A stretch of 64,000 nt of DNA from Streptomyces buecherae (lineage in GTDB: Bacteria; Actinomycetota; Actinomycetes; Streptomycetales; Streptomycetaceae), in the NCBI RefSeq assembly GCF_014295035.1, contig NZ_CP060404.1, positions 496,001 to 560,000 of the forward strand, in the 5' to 3' direction. The notes under the pieces were generated by a model, which worked only from the letters and a program-made list of their open reading frames with translations, was not told the origin of the DNA and did not search any database. The position numbers were made by a program, and so were the translations under genes. How positions within the stretch are numbered: the stretch's first letter is position 1; each line of letters starts with the position of its first letter. This document shows, in pieces, positions 49,279 to 57,463 of the stretch.

Positions 49279-50187
49279 TCAGGGTGAGGGCTTGCGCGCG
49301 AACACCCAACGGTTGCCCTCCAGCGCGTCGTTCGGCTCGGGCAGTGGGCCGCGTCCGTGTTCGCGGGTGAAGTCGAAGGGGGTACGCACGGTGGTGGACC
49401 ACCCCCTCCCCGCGAGATCGCCCACGGAGTCGGGGCGTGGCTGGTCGTCGAACAACGTGAGGAGGTCGATGCCGATCTGCTGCCGTGTCGACGCGTAGAG
49501 CGGGCTGTCGCGGTACGCCCACAGGTCCCGCTCCAGCTTCACCTCGAAGGCCAGCGCGCTTCCCGCCGGGCTCAGCCGGTCCATCGCGCCGATCAGAGAG
49601 GTCTCCACCTCGCTCGGCAGGTAGAAGAGCAGCCCCTCGGCCAGCCAGACGGTGGGTGCGGCCGGGTCGAAGCCGGCGTCGATGAGCGCGCCGACCCAGT
49701 CGGCGCGCAGGTCGAGGGGGATCGGCACGCGTCTCGCCTTCGGCGTTGCCGACAGCCCTCCCAGTACTCGGTGCTTGAACTCCAGGACCCCTTCCCGGTC
49801 GATCTCGAAGACCACGCACCCCGCCGGCCAACCGAGTCGGAACGCCCGCGTGTCCAACCCGGCCCCGAGCAGCACCACCTGGCGGGCGCCCCCCGCGTGC
49901 GCCGAACGGAGGAGGAAGTCGTCCAGGACGCGCGTCCGCAGGCCGAAGTAGCGCGCGAACCGCCCCCACAGCGGGTCCTTGTCCCCGGCCGGGACCTGCT
50001 CCCTGCGCACCGGCCAGCGGGCGGAGGCCGGCGCGGCGAGGACGAAGTGTTCGGCGTACACGTCCCGCGCCAGGCTGTCGGGGCGGTGTGTCTCGATGGC
50101 CCGCGCGGCGGCGACCAGCAGGGCGGTCAGCCCGACGCCCCCGTCCACGCCTTCCACGTCCGCGTTTCGTTGTGCCGTGTCCACCAT
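49279..50187 (-). CDS. TIGR00027/LCM-like SAM-dependent methyltransferase
   Basis: A 302-residue methyltransferase of the leucine-carboxyl-methyltransferase-like (PF04072, TIGR00027) family. Many actinobacterial members methylate carboxyl or hydroxyl groups of small metabolites. It shows ARDVYAEHFVL, the SAM motif VVLLGAGLDTRAFRL (104-118), VVFEIDREGVLEFK with the acidic ribose ligand, and TVWLAEGLLFYLP. ATG 50187 follows GGGAGG at four bases. It is the last gene of a minus-strand series with the MfnB-like synthase, aldehyde dehydrogenase and alcohol dehydrogenase, 100 bases after the latter. If part of that pathway it could cap a furan carboxylate as a methyl ester; this is inference from order. 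Confidence 0.88.
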   Translation of the reverse strand: MVDTAQRNADVEGVDGGVGLTALLVAAARAIETHRPDSLARDVYAEHFVLAAPASARWPVRREQVPAGDKDPLWGRFARYFGLRTRVLDDFLLRSAHAGGARQVVLLGAGLDTRAFRLGWPAGCVVFEIDREGVLEFKHRVLGGLSATPKARRVPIPLDLRADWVGALIDAGFDPAAPTVWLAEGLLFYLPSEVETSLIGAMDRLSPAGSALAFEVKLERDLWAYRDSPLYASTRQQIGIDLLTLFDDQPRPDSVGDLAGRGWSTTVRTPFDFTREHGRGPLPEPNDALEGNRWVFARKPSP

Positions 50188-50287
50188 GTGTCCTCCCTTG
50201 GCGCGGATAGAGACCAGGAACAGCAGCGGGCAGGCCGACGACCGCCCGGTGGTGGGTGGTCACGGAGGTGGGGGAGGTCTCCCCCGC

Positions 50288-51391
50288 TCACCGCTCCCCC
50301 CTGTTCGGGATCAGGACGGGCTTGACCACGCGGCCCGCGTCGCAGTCCGCCTCGGCCTCGTTGACGTCGGCCAGCGGGTAGGTCCGGATGAGCTGGTCGA
50401 AGGGGAACCGGCCGGCCTGCCAGAGCGCGGTCAGCCGCGGGATCAGCAGCGCCGGTACCGCGTCCCCCTCGCAGATGTGGGAGATCCTCCGGCCACGGTC
50501 CAGCGTCCCCGGCCCCAGCGGCAGCGTGTCGTGGAGCCGCGCCACCAGGCCGAGGTGGCCGGTCGGCCGCAGGGCGCGCAGCGCGTCGTTGATCAGTCGG
50601 GCGTCGCCCGTGGTGTCCAGTGCGTACTGCGCGCCGCCCCCGGTTGACCGCCGGATCTGGGCGGGCAGGTCCGCCGACGCCGCGTGCAGCGGGAGCGCGC
50701 CGAGCCGTTCGGCGAGCGCCAGCCGTTCGGGGTGTCGGTCCACGGCTACGGAGACCGCCCCGGCGGAGGTGGCCGCCATCACCGCCGCCAGGCCCACCGC
50801 TCCCGCGCCGAAGACCGCGAGGGTGTCGCCGGGCGAGAGGCCGAAGGAGTGGAAGACCGCTCCGGCGCCGGTCAGGAAGCCGCAGCCGAGCGGGCCGAGC
50901 AGTTCGATGGGCAGCGAGGGGTCCACCCGGACGGCGTTGCGGGCCGCGACCACCGCGTACCGCGCGAACGAGGACTGGCCGAACCAGCGAGGGGCCAGCA
51001 CGGTTCCGGTCGCGTCGGTGAACCGCGTGGCGTGCTCCGTGCGCCCGCCGAAGAGGTTCAGCGAGGCGAAGGAGTCGCAGTAGGCGGGGGCCGCCGCCCG
51101 GCAACTTCGGCACCGCCCGCAGGAGTCGAAGCTCAGCACCACGTGGTCGCCGACGCTCAGGCCGGTCTCCGCGCCGCCCGTCTCCACCACGGTCCCGGCC
51201 CCCTCGTGGCCGAGCACCGCCGGCAGCGGCGAGCGGCCGGCCGACCGCCGGACCGCCAGATCGGTCCGGCACATCCCACATCCCGCGATCTCGACCAGGA
51301 CCTCGTCCCTGGCCGGGCCCGCGTTCAGGACCACCTCCTCGACGGCGAACGGACTCTCGTACGAGCGCAGTACCGCGGCGTCGAACCTCAA
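50288..51391 (-). CDS. Zinc-dependent alcohol dehydrogenase (aryl-alcohol type)
   Basis: A 367-residue class III/benzyl-alcohol-type dehydrogenase that interconverts an alcohol and aldehyde with NAD. Catalytic zinc ligands are C41 (GCGMC) and H62 (GHEGAG). The structural zinc site is C91, C94, C97 and C105. The Rossmann motif is GAGAVGLAAV, and the acidic AVDRHPERL favours NAD. The start is a TTG at 51391 that overlaps the aldehyde dehydrogenase stop (TTGA), with GGAGG seven bases upstream; the resulting MRFDAAVLRSYESPF is the normal family N-terminus. It is coupled to the aldehyde dehydrogenase behind the MfnB-like gene, so a hydroxymethyl-furan is a plausible substrate. A general aryl-alcohol role is the alternative. 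Confidence 0.9.
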   Translation of the reverse strand: MRFDAAVLRSYESPFAVEEVVLNAGPARDEVLVEIAGCGMCRTDLAVRRSAGRSPLPAVLGHEGAGTVVETGGAETGLSVGDHVVLSFDSCGRCRSCRAAAPAYCDSFASLNLFGGRTEHATRFTDATGTVLAPRWFGQSSFARYAVVAARNAVRVDPSLPIELLGPLGCGFLTGAGAVFHSFGLSPGDTLAVFGAGAVGLAAVMAATSAGAVSVAVDRHPERLALAERLGALPLHAASADLPAQIRRSTGGGAQYALDTTGDARLINDALRALRPTGHLGLVARLHDTLPLGPGTLDRGRRISHICEGDAVPALLIPRLTALWQAGRFPFDQLIRTYPLADVNEAEADCDAGRVVKPVLIPNRGER

Positions 51392-52803
51392 CCCGTCGCC
51401 TCCGTCGGGCGGTGGATGACGAAGGGTCTGAGGTTCCCGTACAGCCCCCACGGCCCGCCCGGGACACCCACGCCGCTCTCCTTGGTGCCCGCGAAGGGTT
51501 GGGCCAGGGAGAGTTCGCCGTGGTGGTTGACCCACGCCGTCCCGCACTCCAACCGGTCGGCCACCGCCTCGGCCCGGTCCAGGTCGGTCCCCCACACGGA
51601 GCCACCCAACCCGTAGTCGGTGCCGTTGGCCGCCGCGATGGCCTCGTCGAGGCTGGTGTACGGCAGCACCGGGAGGACCGGGCCGAACTGTTCTTCGGTC
51701 ACCACCGGGCTGTCCGGTGGGACGTCGGCCAGGATCGTCGGGGCGAAGAAGTGTCCGGATCGTGCCAGCCGCTGGCCGCCGGCCGCGGCTCGGGCGCCGG
51801 CGGTCAGGGCCGTGGTCGTGTAGCGCTCGACCCGGTCCAGTTGGGTGGCGTTGTTGACCGGGCCCATCCGCGTGTCGGGGTCGAGGCCGGCGCCGACGAC
51901 CGTGTTCCGCGCCCGGTGCGCGAGGGCCTCGACCACCTGGGAGTAGAGCCGGGCCGGGGCGTAGACGCGCTTGACCGCCATGCAGACCTGCCCGCAGTTG
52001 CGGAACGCCGCCCAGAACAACCGGTCCGCGACGCGCTCCACCTCCACGTCGTCCAGCAGGATGGCGGCGTCGTTGCCGCCCAGCTCCAGGGTGACCCGGG
52101 CGAGCGAGGCCGCGGCGCCCCGTGCCACGACCCGCCCGGTGGCGACCGAGCCGGTGAACGTGACGTGGGCGATCCCCGGATGGGCCGCGAGGCGGGCACC
52201 GAGCGGTTCGCGGCCGGTGACCACGGTCAACACGTCACGCGGGAGCACGCCGGCCAGCACGGACCCCAGTGCCCGGGTGGCCAGTGGGGTGTACGGAGAC
52301 GGCTTGAGCACCACCGTGTTGCCGGCCACGAGCGCGGGCGCGAACTTCGCCGAGGCGAGTTGCAGCGGGAAGTTCCACGGCACGATCCCCGCGACGGGCC
52401 CGAGCGACCGCCAGCGCACCTCGCTGCGCACCGGCCGCCCGTCGGTGATCGGTTGGGGCTCGGGGACCAGCTCCGCGAAGTACCGGAGCCGGGCCGCCAC
52501 CCGGGCGACCTCCGCGTACGACTCCGCCAGGGGCTTGCCCTGTTCGCGGGTGAGCAGCGGCGCGAGATCGTCACCGGCGCGCTGCACGGCGTCGGCCGCC
52601 GCACGCAACGCGGCGGTACGGGCGGTGGCGTCGGTCCGCCAGCCACGCCACGCCTCGTGGGCGCGGGCCACCACGGCGTCCAACTCCTCCGGCCGCTGGT
52701 CGGGCGCCTCGGCGAAGGCTTCGCCCGTCGCCGGGTCGAGGACGGCGAAGTGCTCGCCCCGGGGTCGGGGACCGCGGCGGGCCGCGGTTCTCGGCGTACC
52801 CAC
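51388..52803 (-). CDS. Aldehyde dehydrogenase
   Basis: A 471-residue NAD(P)-dependent aldehyde dehydrogenase, which oxidises an aldehyde to an acid. It shows the cofactor-site IVPWNFPLQLA and LKPSPYTPL, the conserved E240 in TLELGGND and the catalytic C274 in FRNCGQVC, then EEQFGPVLPVLPY and the closing FAGTKESGVG. GTG 52803 lies two bases after the stop of the MfnB-like gene, and its stop overlaps the alcohol dehydrogenase start, so the three are one translational unit. By context it may oxidise the aldehyde of the furan phosphate or its dephosphorylated form to a carboxylate. A broad semialdehyde substrate is also possible. Confidence 0.9.
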   Translation of the reverse strand: MGTPRTAARRGPRPRGEHFAVLDPATGEAFAEAPDQRPEELDAVVARAHEAWRGWRTDATARTAALRAAADAVQRAGDDLAPLLTREQGKPLAESYAEVARVAARLRYFAELVPEPQPITDGRPVRSEVRWRSLGPVAGIVPWNFPLQLASAKFAPALVAGNTVVLKPSPYTPLATRALGSVLAGVLPRDVLTVVTGREPLGARLAAHPGIAHVTFTGSVATGRVVARGAAASLARVTLELGGNDAAILLDDVEVERVADRLFWAAFRNCGQVCMAVKRVYAPARLYSQVVEALAHRARNTVVGAGLDPDTRMGPVNNATQLDRVERYTTTALTAGARAAAGGQRLARSGHFFAPTILADVPPDSPVVTEEQFGPVLPVLPYTSLDEAIAAANGTDYGLGGSVWGTDLDRAEAVADRLECGTAWVNHHGELSLAQPFAGTKESGVGVPGGPWGLYGNLRPFVIHRPTEATG

Positions 52804-52805
52804 CC

Positions 52806-53561
52806 TCAGCTCGTGGCCGCGGTGGCAGCCGCGTGCTCCAGGGCGTGCCGGCGCATCTCGGCCCGGAAGGCGGCCACCAGGTGCGGTCGAATCCGGCCGG
52901 CGTTCCGGTCACCCCCCTCGCACACCGCCCCGCGCACCCCCACGATGTCCGTGCCCATGCGGGTGAGGGGGCCGATGTCGCCCACCTTGACGCTGCCGGC
53001 CAGCGCCGCGAGCAGGTGGGCCTCGTGGGCCAGTCGCACGAAGTGCGCGCAGCCGTCGGGCGTGACGTGGTCGAACAGTCCCGTCCCGTCCTTCACCGCG
53101 GTGTCGAGCATGGCCGCGTCGGCGCCCGAGCGCCGGGCGATGTCGGGCAGCGCGAGCGGGTTGACGCAGCCGATCCGGTGGGCGTCGGCATAGCCCGAGG
53201 CGACGACCAACGCGTCGGGCCGGTGGTCCTTGACCGCCCGGACGACCCCCCGCATGACCTCGATGGCCTGCTCGGGCGTGGTGCATCCGTAGAGGCCGAC
53301 CTTGATGTACGTGGCTCCGGAGACCACGGCGCCGAGCGCCGCCTGAGCCACCGTGCCGGGCTTGTACGGCACGTCACCCACGGTGGCCGACACGGGCTTG
53401 CCCGCCGGGACCACGTCGCGGATCGCCCTGATGACCCAGGGGAAGTTCGCCCCGAGCGAGCCCTCGTCGGGCTTCTTCACGTCGACGATGTCGAGGTGTT
53501 CCGCCGCCTCCGCACAGTCCTGGGCTTCCTCGACGCTGTCCGGCGAAATCAGAAGTAACAA
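52806..53561 (-). CDS. mfnB: MfnB-like (5-formylfuran-3-yl)methyl phosphate synthase
   Basis: A 251-residue DUF556 (4HFCP_synth) protein. The archaeal enzyme MfnB joins two glyceraldehyde-3-phosphates into 4-(hydroxymethyl)-2-furancarboxaldehyde phosphate, the furan of methanofuran. The barrel and active site are intact: D27 and K29 (IVDVKKP), K87 (YIKVGLYG), D153 and K157 (LDTAVKDG), which sit exactly two positions after D25, K27, K85, D151 and K155 as I recall them for the Methanocaldococcus enzyme. [21 protein letters not shown] and [13 protein letters not shown] are also family hallmarks. The start is a TTG at 53561 after GGAGG, giving [13 protein letters not shown], as in the family. It heads a tight operon with aldehyde and alcohol dehydrogenases. 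No other methanofuran genes are in the window, so the product is probably a different furan metabolite. Confidence 0.88.
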   Translation of the reverse strand: MLLLISPDSVEEAQDCAEAAEHLDIVDVKKPDEGSLGANFPWVIRAIRDVVPAGKPVSATVGDVPYKPGTVAQAALGAVVSGATYIKVGLYGCTTPEQAIEVMRGVVRAVKDHRPDALVVASGYADAHRIGCVNPLALPDIARRSGADAAMLDTAVKDGTGLFDHVTPDGCAHFVRLAHEAHLLAALAGSVKVGDIGPLTRMGTDIVGVRGAVCEGGDRNAGRIRPHLVAAFRAEMRRHALEHAAATAATS

Positions 53562-54106
53562 CCTGAACCCCCTCCACACAGGCCCACCCACCAAAAGTGG
53601 GCGAGCAAGGCCATGTACGACACCGGCGCACCGCGCATCCTTCTCAGGATTCCGCTCCACCGGCAGGGCGCACGAAGACCAAAGAAAGCACCGCCCCCAC
53701 CGCCCACGCCCTCCAGCGCACTCCCGTACGCCCCCACAATCCGGCCACGCCCACACCGCTCGGGAGGCCAGCCACCGTGCCTCCGGCACCCGAACCCCCC
53801 GGCGCTACAACAGCGTTGTCAGTGGCGGTTGGCAGGATCGGCGGCATGACGGAGACAACCCACGTCACCTTCGGCCAACCGTGAGGCGACCAGCCCCCGC
53901 GACGACGCGCGGCGCCGCCCGCGCGCCGGTGGTGTGGGGTGCGCGAGTCGACGGGGGCGCGAGACCGCGGGCAGGTGCGTTCGCGGGTACGTGGGTCCGC
54001 ACGGCCTGATCGCCGTGCGCCGGGCGACCGGGGGATGCGGCCGGCGCCGCCGGGCGGGGCGGGGGCGCGGCGGGCCGGGCAGGGGCACGGCGAGCCGGCC
54101 CGGGTC
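53562..54106. other. Intergenic region, 545 bp
   Basis: Leader and promoter region of the MfnB-like operon. No convincing gene is seen; short Pro/Thr-rich frames look spurious. It contains the small hairpin listed separately. No clear -35/-10 pair was found. Confidence 0.4.
53582..53602 (-). promoter_or_regulatory. Small hairpin in the leader of the MfnB-like gene
   Basis: On the minus strand CCCAC-TTTTG-GTGGG can form a tight hairpin, and an overlapping, mutually exclusive pairing GCCCAC/GTGGGC is also possible. It lies about 20 bases before the start codon, right in front of the ribosome-binding site. Control of translation or attenuation is conceivable; the evidence is structural only. 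Confidence 0.3.
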
Positions 54107-54715
54107 TCAGACGGTCTCGGAGACCAGCACCGCGGTGGTGCCGGGCTCCAGCGCGCGGAAGATGTGCGGCACGTCGGCGGGGTACGCGATGTAGTCGCCG
54201 GGGTGTAGTTCGACGGGCTCCGCGGCCACGCCGACGAGCGCCCGGCCGGTGCTGAGCACCACGTGCTCGACCACGCCGGGCGTGTGTGGGCTGGAGGTGC
54301 GCTGGCTGCCGGGTTCGGCGGTGATGGTGTAGAGGTCGCGGCGGGCTCCCGGCGGGCCGACCGCCAGCAACGTGGCCCGGTAGTCGGCGTGTTCGGCGGC
54401 GAAGACCGGTCCCTGACCGGCGCGGACCACCCGTACCCGGGGCGTGGGCAGGTCGAGCAGCCGGGAGAAGGGGATGCCGAGCGTGACGCAGATGGACCAC
54501 AGCGTCTCCAGGCTGGGGTTGCCGGTCCCGGACTCCAGCAGGGAGAGCGTGGACTTGGACAGCCCGGCCCGGCGGGCCACCTCACTGAGCGAGAGGCCGG
54601 CGCGGCGACGCTCCTGACGCAGGGCCGGGGCGATGGTCGCCATCAGGGGCACCGGGCCCGAGGCGGGCGGCGGGGCGTCCTGCGGCGGCGGGGCGGGGGG
54701 ATCTGCTGGCGACAT
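54107..54715 (-). CDS. XRE-family regulator with cupin domain
   Basis: A 202-residue transcription factor. A Pro-rich start of ~25 residues is followed by a helix-turn-helix (LRQERRRAGLSLSEVARRAGLSKSTLSLLESGTGNPSLETLWSIC, split across ~30-75) and a C-terminal cupin barrel (SSPHTPGVVEHVVLSTG, VELHPGDYIAYPADVPHIFRAL) that presumably binds a small ligand or metal. This architecture often controls amino-acid export or metabolism genes. It is divergent from azlC, separated by only 51 bases, and is its likely regulator. ATG 54715 was chosen; ATG 54721 is equally possible because neither has a clear ribosome site. Confidence 0.9.
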   Translation of the reverse strand: MSPADPPAPPPQDAPPPASGPVPLMATIAPALRQERRRAGLSLSEVARRAGLSKSTLSLLESGTGNPSLETLWSICVTLGIPFSRLLDLPTPRVRVVRAGQGPVFAAEHADYRATLLAVGPPGARRDLYTITAEPGSQRTSSPHTPGVVEHVVLSTGRALVGVAAEPVELHPGDYIAYPADVPHIFRALEPGTTAVLVSETV

Positions 54716-54730
54716 GGGCATCCGTCGAGG

Positions 54731-54759
54731 TTGACCGGGCAATTCCGAGTGTTCATCAT
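54731..54759 (+). promoter_or_regulatory. Promoter of azlC, possibly leaderless
   Basis: TTGACC (54731-54736) and CATCAT (54754-54759) are separated by 17 bases. The -10 ends seven bases before the azlC ATG at 54767, which puts the expected transcription start on or next to the start codon. No ribosome-binding site is visible. The same spacing occurs at the deacetylase promoter. Confidence 0.5.
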
Positions 54760-54766
54760 ATTCAAC

Positions 54767-55453
54767 ATGCGATCGATTTGGCGAACCCTCGATCGGGACC
54801 TCCTGCGCGCCATCGTGTTGGCCTGCCTCGCGGTGGGCGCCATCGGCGTCTCCTACGGCGCGGTCTGCGTCACCGAGGGCTTCCCGCTGTGGTTCCCGGC
54901 CGTCGCCGCCGTGCTGGTGCTCGCCGCGTCGTCGGAGTTCCTGTTCGTCGGGATGATCGCGGCGGGCGGCAGCCCCGTGGCCGCGACCCTGGTGGCGTTG
55001 CTGGCCAACGCCAGACACCTGCCGTACGGGTTGGCGATCCCGCCCCAGGTGATCCAGCCCGGGTGGCGGCGGATCGTGGCCTCGCACCTGATGAACGACG
55101 AGAGCGTGGTGCTGGCCCTGGCCCAGCCCGACGTTCCGCGCCAGCGCGGCGCCTACTGGGTGTGCGGCCTCGGCATGCTGATCTGTTGGCCGGCCGGGGC
55201 GATGCTCGGGGCGCTGGCCGGGAACCTCATCCACGACACCGAGGCGCTCGGGCTCGACGCGATGTTCCCCGCGATCATCCTGGCGCTGATGTTGCCGGCC
55301 CTGCGCGAGCGCGCGATGCGCGGGGCGGTGCTGGCCGGGGCGGCGATCGCGCTGGCCACGACGCCCTTCCTGCCGGCTGGCCTGCCCGTGCTGCTGGCCC
55401 TGTTCGCCGTGTTCCTCAACCCGGCCCCCAAGGGGCCCCAGGAGGCGCTGTAG
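54767..55453 (+). CDS. azlC: AzlC-family branched-chain amino acid exporter, large subunit
   Basis: A 228-residue inner-membrane protein with about seven hydrophobic segments, matching AzlC, the large subunit of the AzlCD exporter for branched-chain amino acids and analogues. Typical elements are GVSYGAVCVTEGFPLWFPAVAAVLVL (split over two segments), SSEFLFVGMIAAGGSP, LLANARHLPYGLAI and the MNDESVVLAL turn. The gene overlaps azlD by one base and is divergent from a cupin regulator. The start ATG 54767 lacks a ribosome site and sits seven bases after a good -10, suggesting leaderless translation. The exported compound is not defined by sequence. Confidence 0.92.
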   Translation: MRSIWRTLDRDLLRAIVLACLAVGAIGVSYGAVCVTEGFPLWFPAVAAVLVLAASSEFLFVGMIAAGGSPVAATLVALLANARHLPYGLAIPPQVIQPGWRRIVASHLMNDESVVLALAQPDVPRQRGAYWVCGLGMLICWPAGAMLGALAGNLIHDTEALGLDAMFPAIILALMLPALRERAMRGAVLAGAAIALATTPFLPAGLPVLLALFAVFLNPAPKGPQEAL

Positions 55454-55776
55454 TGCCCTACTCCCCCACGGTGCTGGTGGCGCTCCTAACCCTGGCCGCC
55501 GGCACGTTCGTCTTCCGCTTCACCGGTCCGGTGCTGCGCTCCCGCCTGACCTTCCCGCCACGGGCCGAGCACCTGCTGAACACGTCGGCGATGGTGTTGC
55601 TGGGTTCGCTCGTGGTGACCGCCACGCTGGCGACCGGCCAGCACGTCGGTGGGGTCGCCCGGCCGATGGGCGTGGTGGTGGGCGGCGTGCTGGCCTGTCG
55701 GAAGGCACCGTTCCTGGTGGTGGTGATCGCCGCCGCGGCCGTCACGGCGGTGCTCCGCCTGCTGTCCGTGCCGTGA
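55453..55776 (+). CDS. azlD: AzlD-family exporter small subunit
   Basis: A 107-residue membrane protein with four hydrophobic segments, the small partner of AzlC. Its typical length and the pattern VLVALLTLAAGTFVFRFTGP, LLNTSAMVLLGSLV, RPMGVVVGGVLACRKAPFLVVVIAAAAV fit the family. It begins with a GTG that shares its first G with the azlC stop codon TAG, so the two subunits are made in a coupled way. AGGAGG sits inside the end of azlC as its ribosome site. Confidence 0.92.
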   Translation: MPYSPTVLVALLTLAAGTFVFRFTGPVLRSRLTFPPRAEHLLNTSAMVLLGSLVVTATLATGQHVGGVARPMGVVVGGVLACRKAPFLVVVIAAAAVTAVLRLLSVP

Positions 55777-55947
55777 CCCAACGGCGCGCTCAACTCTGGC
55801 GCACCGCCTATTGGGCCGGTGCGTATGGAGGCAAGCCGCTGCCCCGGACACCCGTGCCACGCGAGGAGGACATCGCGGCCATCCGCCTGTCCGACAACCG
55901 CGGCGATGGGCGGCTGACAGGGGGAACCGTACGGGAGAGACTGCGGC

Positions 55948-56496
55948 ATGGAGTTCTTCTGCTATCACCGTGACCGGCCCGGTTCGCTGCCACTGCGCGA
56001 GGAACTGCTGGAAGAGCACTGGTCATACATGGACCGGTACGCGAAGGAGATGATCGCGCGCGGCCCGACCTTCGCCGACGACGGTGACACGCCCACCGGC
56101 AGCGTGCACGTAGTCGACCTGCCGGATCCGGCCGCCGCCCGCGCGTTCGCCTTCGACGAGCCCGGCTACCAGGCCGGCGTGTACCAGGACGTACTGCTAC
56201 GCCGCTGGCGGAACCTGCTGGGACGCACCATGTGGGACTTCCCCGGCGGCCTGGTCGGAGGCGATCGGTACCTGGTCCTCGGCCTCGGCACCGGACAGAG
56301 CATCGACGCCACCCCTCTCCCGAACGCCGACGAGCTGATCGCCTACGGGCCACTGCTCTCCGACGACGGCACCACCTGGCTGGGTACGGCGGCGCTGGTC
56401 CAGGCGCCGGACCCGGCCGCCGCGCGCGCCACCCTCGCCCCGGGCCACCACGGTCACATCGAGGTCCACGAGTGGCAGTGCGGCGGCAGGCGCTGA
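55948..56496 (+). CDS. Protein with two tandem YCII domains
   Basis: A 182-residue soluble protein built from two YCII-related (dimeric alpha/beta barrel) units. The first spans ~1-90 (MEFFCYHRDRPGS, EEHWSYMDRYAKEMIARGPTF, VHVVDLPDPAAARAFAFDEPG, YQDVLLRRW). The second spans ~105-178 (YLVLGLGTG, ADELIAYGPLLSDDG, AALVQAPDPAAARATLAPG, HIEVHEWQCGG). YCII-like proteins are small enzymes of mostly unknown reaction. In single-domain members two chains pair, so this fusion may act as a built-in dimer. GGGAGA lies about nine bases before the ATG. It converges on the flavoprotein gene, with only 30 bases between. Confidence 0.85.
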   Translation: MEFFCYHRDRPGSLPLREELLEEHWSYMDRYAKEMIARGPTFADDGDTPTGSVHVVDLPDPAAARAFAFDEPGYQAGVYQDVLLRRWRNLLGRTMWDFPGGLVGGDRYLVLGLGTGQSIDATPLPNADELIAYGPLLSDDGTTWLGTAALVQAPDPAAARATLAPGHHGHIEVHEWQCGGRR

Positions 56497-56526
56497 CCAA
56501 CCGGAGCGTCGCGGGGCCACGCGGTG

Positions 56527-57459
56527 CTAGGCCGACAGGTCTCGCGCCGCGTAGTAGGCGCGCAGGGCCGCCTCACTGCCGGAGCCGATGGCGGTGGCGA
56601 CGCGCTGGTAGCGAGCCGAGCGCAGGTCGCCGGCGATGCTGACGCGGGGGTGTTGGGCGTCGGGCGGGCAGTAGCCACTCGCGTCGCGCACCAGGTCACC
56701 GAGGGGCGCGGTGGGGGTGCTGCCGATGCTGAGGAACGCGGCGTCCGCCGGGACGGTGTGGTGCCGGCCATCGCGATCCACCACCTGGGCCACCGGCGCG
56801 CCCCCCGCGACAGGTGGCAGGGTGAGGTGACGTACCGGGAGGAGGGTGACGCGGGGGTCGTCGCCGATCTCCTCGACCTTGTAGTCGTCGCTCGCCGGGT
56901 ACGCCACGAGCAGGCGGGTGCCCACCCTCGGGTGGGCCCGCAGGAACGTGCCGATGGGGCGGTCGCCGCCCAGGACGAGCAGGGTGCGCCCCTCGGCGTC
57001 GGCGGCGTCGACCGTCCACAGCGGCGGCAGCCGCAGGTCAGCGGGTGCCGTGAGCCAGGTGACGTCGCGCGGCTGCTGCGGGCCGACGCCGGTGGCGACG
57101 ACGGCGTGCGGGGCCGAAAGCCGGGCGCCGGAGTCCAACACCACGGTGACCTGGTCGTCGTCGGCACGCAGGTGGGTGACCCGTCGGCCGAGTTCGACGC
57201 GGCAGGAGGCGGTGGCGCGCAATTCCGCGGCCAGCGAGTCAGCCAGCGCTGGGCCGCTGGTGTGACCGCCGGGGACGTTGTTCAGCACGGCAATGCGGTG
57301 GAGGGTGCCGCACACGGCGTCCGGTTCGACGAGGACCGAGCACAGCCCCACGCTGGCCGCCATCCGCGCGGCGGCGCAACCGGCCGGCCCGCCACCGACG
57401 ATGACCAGGTCGGTGGCGCTCGTACCGGTCGTCCCCGTGCGGGGCGGCGTGCTGGTCAT
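56527..57459 (-). CDS. Thioredoxin-reductase-like FAD oxidoreductase lacking CxxC
   Basis: A 310-residue flavoprotein with the TrxB fold. It has the FAD motif VGGGPAGCAAA (21-31), the second nucleotide site around LVLGGDRPIG, and the closing VSIAGDLRSARYQRVATAIGSGSEAAL that binds FAD in thioredoxin reductases. The redox-active CxxC normally in the middle domain is absent, so it cannot be a standard thioredoxin reductase. Related CxxC-less proteins act as ferredoxin/flavodoxin reductases or, in antibiotic pathways, as oxidases. The NADPH motif is also degenerate. It lies four bases after an alpha/beta hydrolase gene, whose end supplies its AAGGAG ribosome site, so the two are one operon. Confidence 0.85.
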   Translation of the reverse strand: MTSTPPRTGTTGTSATDLVIVGGGPAGCAAARMAASVGLCSVLVEPDAVCGTLHRIAVLNNVPGGHTSGPALADSLAAELRATASCRVELGRRVTHLRADDDQVTVVLDSGARLSAPHAVVATGVGPQQPRDVTWLTAPADLRLPPLWTVDAADAEGRTLLVLGGDRPIGTFLRAHPRVGTRLLVAYPASDDYKVEEIGDDPRVTLLPVRHLTLPPVAGGAPVAQVVDRDGRHHTVPADAAFLSIGSTPTAPLGDLVRDASGYCPPDAQHPRVSIAGDLRSARYQRVATAIGSGSEAALRAYYAARDLSA

Positions 57460-57463
57460 GTCG

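Noticed and set aside
50270..50285. GGGGGAG/CTCCCCC hairpin at the end of the alcohol dehydrogenase gene as a terminator
   Set aside because: The two-base gap allows only a short stem with a tight loop. It is too weak to argue that the methyltransferase gene is a separate unit.
53597..53884. Small plus-strand frame upstream of the MfnB-like gene
   Set aside because: Pro/Thr-rich, with no ribosome site and no resemblance to a protein. It lies in the opposite promoter region.
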